Assembly: GCF_002909255.1 (NCBI RefSeq)
Contig: NZ_PIOB01000008.1
Location: forward strand, 124,001 to 188,000
Length of the DNA stretch: 64,000 nucleotides
DNA from: Arenibacter hampyeongensis
GTDB taxonomy: Bacteria > Bacteroidota > Bacteroidia > Flavobacteriales > Flavobacteriaceae
Reading direction: 5' to 3'
Made by a program: the position numbers and the translations under genes. Below, piece after piece: positions 54,847-63,268 of the stretch. Each line of letters begins with the position of its first letter. Within the stretch, counting starts at the first letter, position 1. The notes beneath the pieces were generated by a model, which was not told where the DNA came from, did no database searches, and saw nothing but the letters and a program-made list of their open reading frames with translations.

Positions 54847-55977
54847 ATGTCTTTTCCAGAAAAATTTATCCCAGAGCTTGTTGTTGAATCCCCAGGACGG
54901 ATCAATTTAATAGGGGAGCATACGGACTATAACCTTGGTTATGTATTGCCTACGGCCATTGAAAAAAAAATCACCTTTAAATTCAAAAAGAATAATTCAA
55001 AAACAGAATGTAATCTTTATAGTTTGGGATACAATACTGGTTTTACCCTGTCTTTGGATAAAATAGTCAAAAGCAATGTAGAATGGGAAAATTACATTCT
55101 TGGTGTATTAAATGAGATATTACAAAGGACCGATAAATTAAGAGGTTTTGACTGTACCATCGAAAGTAAATTGCCCATGGGCTCCGGACTAAGTTCTTCT
55201 GCAGCCTTGGAATGTGGACTTGCTTATGGTCTAAATGAGCTGTTTGATCTTGGTCTTTCCAAAATGGATATTGTGCTACTTTCTCAAAAAGCGGAACAAA
55301 CCTTTGTAGGAACACAATGTGGTATCATGGATCAATTTGCCTCCGTAATGAGCGAAAAAGGACACGTGATCTTGTTGGATTGCCAATCTTTGGAACATCA
55401 ACAGATTCCTATTCAAATAGATCCTTATAAAATGATAATGCTCAATACCAAAGTCTCCCATAATTTGGCATCAAGCGAATACAATACCAGGAAAAGGGAA
55501 TGCGAGGAGGGAGTTGCTATTCTACAAGGACACTATCCCGAAGTAACTTCTTTGAGGAATGCCAAATGCGAAATGCTGGAAGTCTGTAAAAGTGAAATGA
55601 GTACCACTATTTATAAAAGATGTTCATTTATCATCAATGAAAATGAAAGGGTATTGACAACCGCAAAAGCATTAAGGGATAATGATTTAAAACTATTTGG
55701 TGCGCTTTTATATGAGGCTCATGACGGAATTAGTAAATCTTACGAAGTGAGCTGCCCGGAATCGGATTTCTTGGTCGATTTTTCCAAGCAATACGAAGCT
55801 GTATTAGGGGCAAGACAAACCGGGGGTGGATTTGGAGGCTGTACCTTAAATATTGTACATGAGGACATGGTGGATGATTTTGTACAAGCAGCCACCAAGG
55901 CATACAAGGCAGCTTTTAATATAGAATTGGATGCATTTGAGGTAAAACCAAGTGCAGGAACCTACATACAAAATTAA
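54847..55977 (+). CDS. galK: Galactokinase
   Basis: A 376-residue GHMP kinase that makes galactose-1-phosphate. It has SPGRINLIGEHTDYNLGYVL (substrate motif), the phosphate-binding GSGLSSSAALE, GIMDQFAS, and the C-terminal GARQTGGGFGGCTL. Length normal. It overlaps no gene; galT starts 5 bp downstream. A separate promoter with its own palindrome (54780-54802) means galactose use is controlled apart from the PUL arm, though the location suggests that galactose released from the glycan is the source. Confidence 0.95.
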   Translation: MSFPEKFIPELVVESPGRINLIGEHTDYNLGYVLPTAIEKKITFKFKKNNSKTECNLYSLGYNTGFTLSLDKIVKSNVEWENYILGVLNEILQRTDKLRGFDCTIESKLPMGSGLSSSAALECGLAYGLNELFDLGLSKMDIVLLSQKAEQTFVGTQCGIMDQFASVMSEKGHVILLDCQSLEHQQIPIQIDPYKMIMLNTKVSHNLASSEYNTRKRECEEGVAILQGHYPEVTSLRNAKCEMLEVCKSEMSTTIYKRCSFIINENERVLTTAKALRDNDLKLFGALLYEAHDGISKSYEVSCPESDFLVDFSKQYEAVLGARQTGGGFGGCTLNIVHEDMVDDFVQAATKAYKAAFNIELDAFEVKPSAGTYIQN

Positions 55978-55982
55978 TCGCA

Positions 55983-57029
55983 ATGGCAAATAATTTTAAT
56001 AACAACCCACATAGAAGATTAAATATCCTAACAGGAGAATGGATTTTGGTATCTCCACATAGAACCAAAAGGCCCTGGCAGGGAAAGACCGAAAAAAGTG
56101 CTTCTACGGACCTGCCCGTTTACGACCCTACCTGCTATCTATGTCCGACCAACGAAAGAATGGGAGGAGAGCTTAATCCCAGTTACGAAAGGCCATATTC
56201 TTTTGTCAATGACTTTTCGGCACTACTGCCGGATGTTGCAGAAGAAACCTTCGAAAATGGTCTGCTTTATGCGGAAGCGGAATCCGGTATTTGCAAGGTC
56301 GTTTGTTTTTCTCCGAACCATGCCCTGACATTACCTTTAATGTCTTTATCGGATATTACAGATGTAATTTCCCTTTGGCAGAAGGAATATAGGGAATTGG
56401 GGACTAATGAAGCCATCAACTATGTTCAGATTTTCGAAAATAAAGGTGGTATAATGGGATGTAGTAACCCCCATCCACATGGACAAATTTGGGCACAAAA
56501 TAATATACCACAGGAGGTACAAAAGAAAATAGGTAATCTAAAGGCCTATTGGGAAAAGAACAAAAGAAGTATTTTAGAGGATTATATTGAACAGGAATTG
56601 AAGTTGGATGAACGCATAATAGTTGAAAATGAGCATTTTGTAGCGCTGATTCCTTATTGGGCGGTTTGGCCTTATGAGACTATGATCCTTCCCAAAAGAA
56701 AATTGGCACATATCGGTTTGCTTTCAGAAAGCGAAAAGCGTTCCTACGCTGAAATACTGAAACAGCTTACCATTAAGTACGATAATATATTCAACACCTC
56801 TTTTCCATATTCTGCAGGCATACATCAGGCGCCAACAGATGGAAAGGACCATCCGGAATGGCATTTTCATATGTCGTTTTATCCGCCTTTACTACGATCG
56901 GCAACTGTAAAAAAGTTTATGGTAGGTTATGAGATGTTTGCCAATCCACAACGCGACATTACTGCCGAACAAGCAGCGGAAACTATGAAGTCGTTACCTA
57001 ACGCACATTATAGTCTGTTGGAAGAATAG
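55983..57029 (+). CDS. galT: Galactose-1-phosphate uridylyltransferase
   Basis: A 348-residue GalT. The catalytic nucleotide-binding motif is NPHPHGQIWA (HPHGQ), and the zinc Cys pair is in YLCPTNER. Other family segments are HRRLNILTGEWILVSPHR, FVNDFSALLPD and EWHFHMSFYPPLLRS. It completes the Leloir step Gal-1-P to UDP-Gal. No epimerase (galE) is in the window. Convergent with the 57093 gene. Confidence 0.95.
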   Translation: MANNFNNNPHRRLNILTGEWILVSPHRTKRPWQGKTEKSASTDLPVYDPTCYLCPTNERMGGELNPSYERPYSFVNDFSALLPDVAEETFENGLLYAEAESGICKVVCFSPNHALTLPLMSLSDITDVISLWQKEYRELGTNEAINYVQIFENKGGIMGCSNPHPHGQIWAQNNIPQEVQKKIGNLKAYWEKNKRSILEDYIEQELKLDERIIVENEHFVALIPYWAVWPYETMILPKRKLAHIGLLSESEKRSYAEILKQLTIKYDNIFNTSFPYSAGIHQAPTDGKDHPEWHFHMSFYPPLLRSATVKKFMVGYEMFANPQRDITAEQAAETMKSLPNAHYSLLEE

Positions 57030-57092
57030 ATACGCGGATTAATTTTAATTTCGAAATATAGAAGAGTCTTGTTGCTTTTAGCAGGAATGGGC

Positions 57093-57308
57093 TTAGAGTA
57101 AGGGAGTGTTTTGAAGGGAATATCCAACTCGGCCAAGTTCTTTTTTGGCCTTGTCCAACACAAAGGGGTTATTATATACTAGGGAGATTGTTTTGTTAAT
57201 AATATCAATGTCCAAAATTCTTAAATCCAAAATCCGGCTAAGATTTCTTGTTATAATACTTTTATTTTCTTCAGAAATAAATTGTTCAACTTTAATCAGT
57301 GTTGTCAT
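57093..57308 (-). CDS. Small HMA-fold protein without CxxC (regulon member)
   Basis: A 71-residue protein with a ferredoxin-like beta-alpha-beta-beta-alpha-beta pattern (TLIKVEQFISEENKSIITRNL, RILDIDIINKTISLVY, VLDKAKKELGRVGYSL) but no metal-binding CxxC. It resembles the 25165 protein in fold rather than sequence. Function unknown. The promoter has a perfect -7 box TAAATTTG (minus strand, 57336-57343) and operator F at the standard distance, which argues that it is a real, regulated gene despite its size. Confidence 0.75.
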   Translation of the reverse strand: MTTLIKVEQFISEENKSIITRNLSRILDLRILDIDIINKTISLVYNNPFVLDKAKKELGRVGYSLQNTPLL

Positions 57309-57365
57309 GGCATCAGGGATTGGGATTACCTATTTCAAATTTAGGGATCCAACACATTATGTAAA

Positions 57366-57379
57366 ATGATTTAAATCAG
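57366..57379 (-). promoter_or_regulatory. Operator F upstream of HMA-fold gene
   Basis: ATGATTTAAATCAG (centre 57372.5) keeps TGA-N6-TCA. The -7 box at 57336-57343 is perfect and exactly 29.5 bp away. This site lies 40 kb from the main cluster. Confidence 0.75.
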
Positions 57380-57486
57380 TTGAGCTATTTATTTTCCAAT
57401 TCATTTTTTTGAACTCTTAGGGATTTAGGGAAATTTATATTGCGTTTGCTATCGGATTGAAACTTGCTCCATCTGTGGTCTTGGTC

Positions 57487-57774
57487 TTATTCATAAAGGT
57501 CCAGCCTGTTTTTGAGATGGGTAATTTCATCCTGCATTTTTTCAATTTTGTTAAGAAGTTGGGTAATAACGGCTATGCCTTCCAAATTGATATCCAGATC
57601 GGAATAGAGCCTAATTATTTTTTCCGCTTTGGGCAATTGTTGAATGGGGAGATAACGTACATTTTCTTTAATAATAACATCTACCAGGCCATATTCATAA
57701 AGTTCCATCACGAAATGTGTTTCAATATTATGACTTAAACAGAAGTCGGTAATTAATATATAATCCTTTTCCAT
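57487..57774 (-). CDS. cbpM: CbpM-like chaperone modulator
   Basis: A 95-residue MerR-HTH-like protein: DYILITDFCLSHNIETHFV, LYEYGLVDVI, RYLPIQQLPKAEKIIRLYSDL, LEGIAVITQLLNKIEKMQDEI. This is the CbpM pattern (modulator of the J-protein CbpA), with a coiled C-terminus. It follows cbpA by 64 bp on the same strand, as in other cbpA-cbpM pairs, and would inhibit or tune CbpA-DnaK action. Confidence 0.85.
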   Translation of the reverse strand: MEKDYILITDFCLSHNIETHFVMELYEYGLVDVIIKENVRYLPIQQLPKAEKIIRLYSDLDINLEGIAVITQLLNKIEKMQDEITHLKNRLDLYE

Positions 57775-57838
57775 GCGATTAAATTTTGGATAGGGAATAC
57801 TTAATGCCTAAGGCAAGTTTCTCTATCCGTATACATTA

Positions 57839-58732
57839 TTATTTTCTTAGCTCTGCCAGTTCCTTAAATAAATCTTTTTCCTTTTGCGTTAAATTGGTAG
57901 GGGTAACAAGGTTATAGGTAATATATAGATTTCCATAGGCATCATTTTTTTTGTACACGGGGAAGCCCTTGCCTTTTAATTTTATTTTGGTGCCGTTCTG
58001 CGTTTCTGGTTTAACTTTTAGTTTTACTTGTCCGTCAAAAGTATTCACCATTATTTCACCTCCCAATAAGGCAGTATATAAGTCTAGGTTTACAGAAGTA
58101 TACAAATCGTTACCATCCCTTTTAAAGGGAGTATCGTTTATGATTCCAAAGGTAATATATAGGTCGCCATTGGGCCCTCCTTGGTGACCAGGTCCCCCAT
58201 GTCCGCTAATTTTTATGGTTTGCCCATTTTCGATTCCCGCAGGGACCGTAATCCTGATATTCTTACCATTTACATTTAGCGTCTGCTTGTGGGTCTTAAA
58301 AACATCACTTATATGTAATTTTAATTCAGCATTTAGATCCTGACCTCGAAAACGTGCCTGACCTCTTCCGGAAAAACTACTGGAACCTCCAAACATAGAT
58401 TCGAAAAAATCCGAGAAATCCTGTTCTCCATATTTTTGTGCAGTACTTCTCCTGCCTCTACTGTAATTGGAGCCCTGTGATGATTGTGCCTTTTCAAATT
58501 CTTCTGCATGCTGCCAATCCTTGCCGTACTTATCGTATTTTTTACGCTTTTCAGGGTCGGCCAATACTTCGTTGGCTTCATTAATTTCCTTAAATTTCTT
58601 TTCAGCCTCTTTATCGTTTGGATTAACATCCGGATGGTGTTTTCGGGCCAATTTACGGTACGCTTTTTTGATGTCGCTTTGGCTGGCACCTTTGTCCAAG
58701 CCCAATATTTTGTAATAGTCTATAAAATTCAC
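57839..58732 (-). CDS. cbpA: CbpA-type DnaJ co-chaperone, GTG start
   Basis: A 297-residue J protein. The J domain (1-70) has the HPD motif in [12 protein letters not shown] Gly/Ser/Phe-rich linker follows, then two DnaJ-C peptide-binding domains (from about 128, [16 protein letters not shown]), without the zinc-finger domain, so it is of the CbpA type. The start is GTG at 58732: the frame is closed by TAA upstream and no ATG lies in between. Operator G with a perfect minus-strand -7 box (58853-58860) is upstream. Stress-regulated protein folding, with cbpM. Confidence 0.93.
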   Translation of the reverse strand: MNFIDYYKILGLDKGASQSDIKKAYRKLARKHHPDVNPNDKEAEKKFKEINEANEVLADPEKRKKYDKYGKDWQHAEEFEKAQSSQGSNYSRGRRSTAQKYGEQDFSDFFESMFGGSSSFSGRGQARFRGQDLNAELKLHISDVFKTHKQTLNVNGKNIRITVPAGIENGQTIKISGHGGPGHQGGPNGDLYITFGIINDTPFKRDGNDLYTSVNLDLYTALLGGEIMVNTFDGQVKLKVKPETQNGTKIKLKGKGFPVYKKNDAYGNLYITYNLVTPTNLTQKEKDLFKELAELRK

Positions 58733-59069
58733 CTGTCCGTTATTTATACTTTACACTTAAGTGTTTGTTCAACCGATCTTATAAAAAGCATTTTCATTTG
58801 AAATGCTTACTTCTCCAATTTCGAAAATTCCAATGGGACCAGTTGCATGTGGCAAAATTATTTAAAACGATCGTTGATTCAACTGATGAAAATCATATCA
58901 CGTTCCATATTATTCCTTAAATTTAATAGAAACTTATGTAAAAGTGACAATGAATAATATCTGTATTAAGATAATCATTAATTCATTCCAAAGTGGATTT
59001 TAAGGATGTATGAATTAGAGGTTAAAACCTATATACAATTGTACTTTTTATGCACTTAAAAATATTCAA
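58733..59069. other. Divergent intergenic region cbpA / usp
   Basis: 337 bases holding operator G and candidate -7 boxes in both directions; otherwise AT-rich, with no gene seen. Confidence 0.6.
58883..58896. promoter_or_regulatory. Operator G between cbpA and usp
   Basis: CTGATGAAAATCAT, centre 58889.5. TAATTTTG (minus strand, 58853-58860) is a perfect -7 box at 29.5 bp for cbpA. On the plus side TAAATTTA (58918-58925) is 28.5 bp away, one base off, so usp control is less sure. Confidence 0.7.
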
Positions 59070-59909
59070 ATGAAAAAAATATTAATACCCACAGATTTTT
59101 CGGATAATGCCTACGGGGCAATTTCCTATGCGGTACGTTTGCTTAAGAGTGAGAATTGTACTTTTTATCTGCTGCATACCTATACACCGGCCATTTATCA
59201 GTCAGAATATTTATTACATAGTCCTGGACAATTGGGATTGGGAGACATCTACCGTACAGATTCTGAAAAAAGATTGGAGGAGTTAAAATTGAAAATCGTA
59301 GCAAGTCATAATAACCCAAAACATAATTTTATAACCTATAGTGCTTTCAGTGTACTGATGGAGGCCATAGATGAACTTGTGGAAAGAAAGGAAATAGACC
59401 TTATAATTATGGGAACCCAAGGTGCTACGGGAGCAAAGGAAATATTTTTGGGCAGTAGTACTGTACATACCATTAAAAGGGCTAAATGTCCAGTATTGGC
59501 CATTCCTTATGATTATAATTTCGAGATTCCCAAAAACATCCTATTTCCAACAGACTATGAAATTGATTATAGTTCCGCTCTACTCAAGGAAGTATTGTTT
59601 ATTTCCGCCATCCATAAATCTACCATGGATATTATGCATGTCTGTACCAGTTATGAACTTAACGAAAAGGAGGAAAGTAACAAGAGGAAATTGGCTGATT
59701 TACTTTCGGAAGCTAAACATAAGTTTCATGAACTTCCAGATCAGGGAATCATTGAGGCAATCAATAGTATTCAATCGGAACAGCATGCACAAATGCTGGT
59801 AATGGTAAAGAATAAGCATAGTTTTCTCGAAAATCTCTTTCTAAAACCGGTCATAAACCAAATTGGATTCCATACTACCATACCGTTCTTGGTATTGCCT
59901 TATCATTAA
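59070..59909 (+). CDS. Universal stress protein, tandem Usp domains
   Basis: A 279-residue paralogue in architecture of the Usp at 12009. Domain 1 (1-147) keeps the ATP motif GTQGATGAKEIFLGSST and the closing CPVLAIP strand; domain 2 (about 155-279) lacks it and ends VLPYH. Its start helix KKILIPTDFSDNAYGAISYA is typical. It is divergent from cbpA with operator G between them. Cytoplasmic stress role inferred. Confidence 0.93.
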   Translation: MKKILIPTDFSDNAYGAISYAVRLLKSENCTFYLLHTYTPAIYQSEYLLHSPGQLGLGDIYRTDSEKRLEELKLKIVASHNNPKHNFITYSAFSVLMEAIDELVERKEIDLIIMGTQGATGAKEIFLGSSTVHTIKRAKCPVLAIPYDYNFEIPKNILFPTDYEIDYSSALLKEVLFISAIHKSTMDIMHVCTSYELNEKEESNKRKLADLLSEAKHKFHELPDQGIIEAINSIQSEQHAQMLVMVKNKHSFLENLFLKPVINQIGFHTTIPFLVLPYH

Positions 59910-60037
59910 AGGGTATAGTTATATTGGTGCTTAACCCATGGGTGTTATTGTATACTCAATGGGTTTTGGCTTAATTTATTTACCGGTATAAGAAAGAAGG
60001 CCAAAATCCAATAATTTATAAAATTAGACTTTAAAAG

Positions 60038-60054
60038 TCGATGCTTTGCATCGA
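60038..60054. other. Compact hairpin TCGATGC-TTT-GCATCGA
   Basis: Perfect 7-bp stem with a 3-nt loop, without a T-run. It may be part of a small RNA or leader; nothing else supports a gene. Confidence 0.4.
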
Positions 60055-60253
60055 GACTCTGGCTTGAAAATTTGTGTACAATAATGTTGAGAGCCCGTTA
60101 TTGGATGTCCAAAGGAGTTGGGTGAAGGAAGAATTTCCATTTTTACAGCAAAAACACAACATTAAGTCAGATGGTTTAACAGTCCATAGTTTAAGCCACT
60201 TCATTTATAATAACTTTTTATAACTTTTGATGTAAGTTTTTTATTGAAAATCC

Positions 60254-60261
60254 TACTTTTG
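60254..60261 (+). promoter_or_regulatory. -7 box of trxB promoter
   Basis: TACTTTTG fits TAnnTTTG and ends 14 bp before the trxB ATG (60276). A -33-like TTTTG is slightly far (about 24 bp). Confidence 0.5.
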
Positions 60262-60275
60262 TTTTCTAATTAGTA

Positions 60276-61253
60276 ATGAAGACTTTGATTATGGCAGAAA
60301 AAATAGAACGTTTAAAAACGTTGATTATTGGTTCGGGACCTGCAGGCTATACTGCAGCAATATATGCGGCTAGGGCAGATTTAAAACCTGTTTTGTATAC
60401 AGGAATGGAACCAGGCGGACAATTGACCACTACAACGGAGGTCGATAACTTTCCGGGTTATCCAGATGGAGTGGACGGCCCCACGATGATGATTCAATTA
60501 CAAAAGCAGGCCGAAAGATTTGGTACCGAGGTACGCATTGGTATGGCTACTGCTGTGGATTTCAGTGATGAAGTAGGTGGCATCCATAAGGTTACCATAG
60601 ACGACAATAAGATTATAGAGGCAGAAACAGTAATTATTTCTACAGGTGCTACAGCAAAGTATTTGGGTATTCCCAGTGAGCAAAAATTACGTGGCGGAGG
60701 AGTATCTGCATGTGCGGTATGTGACGGATTCTTTTATAAAGGACAGGATGTAGCCATTGTTGGGGCAGGGGATACTGCCGCTGAAGAGGCGTCCTATTTG
60801 GCCAATATTTGTAAAAAGGTTACTATGTTGGTAAGAAGGGATGAAATGCGCGCTTCAAAAGCAATGCAACATAGGGTGAACAGCTTGGACAATATTGAAA
60901 TTCGTTACAATACCGAAGTGGACACCGTTTTGGGAGATCAAGTAGTAGAAGGATTAAGAATGGTCAACAATGTCACTGGAGAAAAAGAGGATATTGCCAT
61001 TACAGGACTTTTTATTGCCATTGGTCACAAACCAAATACGGATATTTTTAAGGGACAATTGGAAATGGATGAAACAGGGTATTTAATTACCCAAGGCAAA
61101 TCTACCAAAACAAGTAAGCCAGGAGTTTTTGCTAGTGGCGATGTTCAGGACAAAGAATATAGACAGGCGGTTACAGCTGCTGGTACAGGTTGTATGGCTG
61201 CCTTGGACGCTGAAAGATATTTAGCTACCATTGAAACCCATCAGGAAGCTTAG
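60276..61253 (+). CDS. trxB: Thioredoxin reductase
   Basis: A 325-residue FAD/NADPH flavoenzyme. FAD site GSGPAGYTAAIYAARADL, redox-active CAVCDG, NADPH site GAGDTAAEEASYL, and C-terminal FASGDVQDKEYRQAVTAAG. It recycles thioredoxin and supports cytoplasmic disulfide reduction. A second in-frame ATG at 60291 could also be the start. It ends at a strong bidirectional terminator (61315-61360). Confidence 0.96.
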   Translation: MKTLIMAEKIERLKTLIIGSGPAGYTAAIYAARADLKPVLYTGMEPGGQLTTTTEVDNFPGYPDGVDGPTMMIQLQKQAERFGTEVRIGMATAVDFSDEVGGIHKVTIDDNKIIEAETVIISTGATAKYLGIPSEQKLRGGGVSACAVCDGFFYKGQDVAIVGAGDTAAEEASYLANICKKVTMLVRRDEMRASKAMQHRVNSLDNIEIRYNTEVDTVLGDQVVEGLRMVNNVTGEKEDIAITGLFIAIGHKPNTDIFKGQLEMDETGYLITQGKSTKTSKPGVFASGDVQDKEYRQAVTAAGTGCMAALDAERYLATIETHQEA

Positions 61254-61314
61254 TCCAAAATCATTTATAGGGTATTTCTCAATGCTCACCTCCAAATTAG
61301 TTGAGGGGAAACAA

Positions 61315-61360
61315 AAACAATCTGTATTTGGAATTCTTATCCAGCTACAGATTGTTTTTT
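61315..61360. terminator. Terminator after trxB
   Basis: A 12-bp stem (61315-61326 with 61346-61357) with a 19-nt loop, followed by T's to 61360. It separates trxB from the convergent gene at 61416. Confidence 0.75.
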
Positions 61361-61415
61361 ATTTGGTATATACCAAATATCTAAGATCCTTTATTGAAAT
61401 AGTTGCAATACAATA

Positions 61416-61862
61416 TTAGTTTAGACGCTTATAGTTTTCTGAATTAATGCGATTTCCATCCGCATCAGTAAAGATTTGGCTGTATTTATCACCTTCCAAT
61501 TGGAGTTCCATATGCCATTCCATATTTTCATTGGCAACTTTTCTCATTGATGATGACATGTATTCCAATTTTTCTGTCAAGGTACTATCTGTTGCCACAT
61601 AGGAGCCGTACCCAAACCATTCAATAGAGTCTTTAGGAACATAACGCGTCCACATTACCTTTCCATTATAATACATTTTAATTTGACGGTAGCCATCTGT
61701 TGGCGGTATGGTTTTAACCACATCGTTACCATCGTAATTGTTAAAACTTACTAATTCCCATGTACCTTCAAGAGTATTGGGGTTTTGAATTTTTGTAGAT
61801 GCAATTTGGGTGGCGGACACCAAAAATAGCATCAAGAAAACTATTCCAAGTATTTTTTTCAT
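61416..61862 (-). CDS. Secreted lipocalin-like protein
   Basis: A 148-residue protein. The ATG 61862 gives a signal peptide (KKILGIVFLMLFLVSATQIA); the longer frame to 61922 adds an unlikely N-terminus. The mature part starts with the lipocalin-like TLEGTWELVSFNNYDG and runs through beta strands IKMYYNGKVMWTRYV, FGYGSYVATDSTLTEKLEY and MELQLEGDKYSQIF. It fits the lipocalin-like/DUF4488 type. Ligand and role are unknown. It stands alone, convergent with trxB. Confidence 0.72.
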   Translation of the reverse strand: MKKILGIVFLMLFLVSATQIASTKIQNPNTLEGTWELVSFNNYDGNDVVKTIPPTDGYRQIKMYYNGKVMWTRYVPKDSIEWFGYGSYVATDSTLTEKLEYMSSSMRKVANENMEWHMELQLEGDKYSQIFTDADGNRINSENYKRLN

Positions 61863-62206
61863 GATTATATTATTTATGAGTTTAGATACTAATAAGTTAC
61901 AACTTTTTTGGATTATTAACATCTTAAACCAAGCTTATGTTAAAAAAGAATCAAATAAAAATGATTTTGGATTCTAATTTTGTGACAAATACTTACAGAA
62001 CAGGGTGTTTTTTAAAAAATTCACATTTGGTTAGTTCGATGTTCTGTTTTTACCTGTTTTTATGAATAATTAAACCAGTGAAGAATTCATGATCAAATTG
62101 TTTTTAAATTCCTTTTCAATGTATTTAACTCATATTAAAGTAGATTGAATGTGCGAACGACCATTGTGAATTTCATGGAAAGTTGTGAAGGATGGCCGAT
62201 TCTCTT
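61863..62206. other. Intergenic upstream of lipocalin-like gene
   Basis: 344 bases, very AT-rich. A distant repeat pair AGAACA/TGTTCT lies about 50 nt apart near 61997-62046. No gene or regulon operator seen. Confidence 0.4.
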
Positions 62207-63268
62207 TTAGAAATATGAGTTTAAAAGATTGCACAATAAAAGGATATCATCCTTTGTGTGATGTGCGCTGATCACGATTCTGCTCATAAGAGTGGATTCT
62301 TCATCTGGGTATCTAAAACTGGTCACCACTATATTTTGGTCCTTCAGATATTTGGTGAGTTCCTCATCATTAAAACTAAAGGCAGGATGTTCTTCCATAA
62401 ACTTAAACTTATCCAACGCTTTTATTTTGGACCTGAATAAGCCAATATTATTTTTTAGGATATTCCTTTTTTCTTTGAAAATTTCACTGCCATCAATAAT
62501 GCTGGCCATGGCAGCAGGTGCAGCCGGACTTGCACCTCCAAAGAACGGAGTGTCCGCCAATTGTTCCATACGGATTCTAGATCCAAAAATGGCACCTGCC
62601 TGTATCCCAAAACCCTTTCCCAATGAGCAACAAACGATCAATTCCTTTGGATTTAAACCCTGTATAATGCGAAAAACACCACCCCCATTGTTACCGACAA
62701 TTCCAATTCCGTGAGAATCATCTACTACTAGAATGATATTTTCCAATGGCAGCATTTTTAATCCCTCAAAATATGGATAGTTAGATCCGGAAAAATCTAA
62801 GGCATCCAAAAACACCACTGGTGTGGTTTCTTGATCGGCTTCCAAATGACCCCTGACGGCTATATTCAAGGCGGTGAACGTTACGTAAGGTTTAAGTTTG
62901 GATATGCCAGGATTTGAGGAATAGAGTGCGGAATGGGTATTTGGGGCATAGAATAGCCTATATGCCTTGGAATCCATAGTTTGTCTCACGAGTTGTCCTG
63001 CCAAATATCCGGATGATAAGCTGATACAGGCCGGGCTTCCTACTAACCGGGATAAATGTTGTTCGGCCTCCTTATAAATAGAAATTCGGATATTGGATTT
63101 TCTGGAAGCTCCGTAATTTGTACCATATTTCCTTATATTGGATATATAGATTTCCTGAAAAGTTTCATCCGTCTGTAGTCCTAGATAGGAGGTTCCTCCA
63201 AAATACAAGTATTTCTTCTGGTCCAGCTCTATTTCCCTGCCCGGGAATCCATCGATATAAAAAGTCAT
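62207..63268 (-). CDS. PLP-dependent alpha-oxoamine-synthase-like enzyme (KBL/BioF family)
   Basis: A 353-residue fold-type I PLP enzyme. YLYFGGTSYLGLQTD and GTNYGASRKSN at the N-terminus, the VVDDSHGIGIVG (Asp/His cofactor contacts) and the Schiff-base Lys in CSLGKGFGIQAG are as in BioF/KBL/serine-palmitoyl-transferase relatives. The N-terminal arm is shorter than in true BioF (about 385). Its substrate is unclear. The start codon overlaps the stop of the epimerase gene upstream, so the two are translated together, which hints at an amino-acid or peptide-derived substrate. Confidence 0.85.
   Translation of the reverse strand: MTFYIDGFPGREIELDQKKYLYFGGTSYLGLQTDETFQEIYISNIRKYGTNYGASRKSNIRISIYKEAEQHLSRLVGSPACISLSSGYLAGQLVRQTMDSKAYRLFYAPNTHSALYSSNPGISKLKPYVTFTALNIAVRGHLEADQETTPVVFLDALDFSGSNYPYFEGLKMLPLENIILVVDDSHGIGIVGNNGGGVFRIIQGLNPKELIVCCSLGKGFGIQAGAIFGSRIRMEQLADTPFFGGASPAAPAAMASIIDGSEIFKEKRNILKNNIGLFRSKIKALDKFKFMEEHPAFSFNDEELTKYLKDQNIVVTSFRYPDEESTLMSRIVISAHHTKDDILLLCNLLNSYF

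Larger units (their letters stand above)
59910..60275. other. Intergenic usp-trxB with two hairpins
   Basis: 366 bases. A weak 7-bp stem (59933-59939 with 59959-59965) may end the usp transcript. A tight perfect hairpin lies at 60038-60054. The -7 box TACTTTTG (60254-60261) serves trxB. No ORF was credible. Confidence 0.5.
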
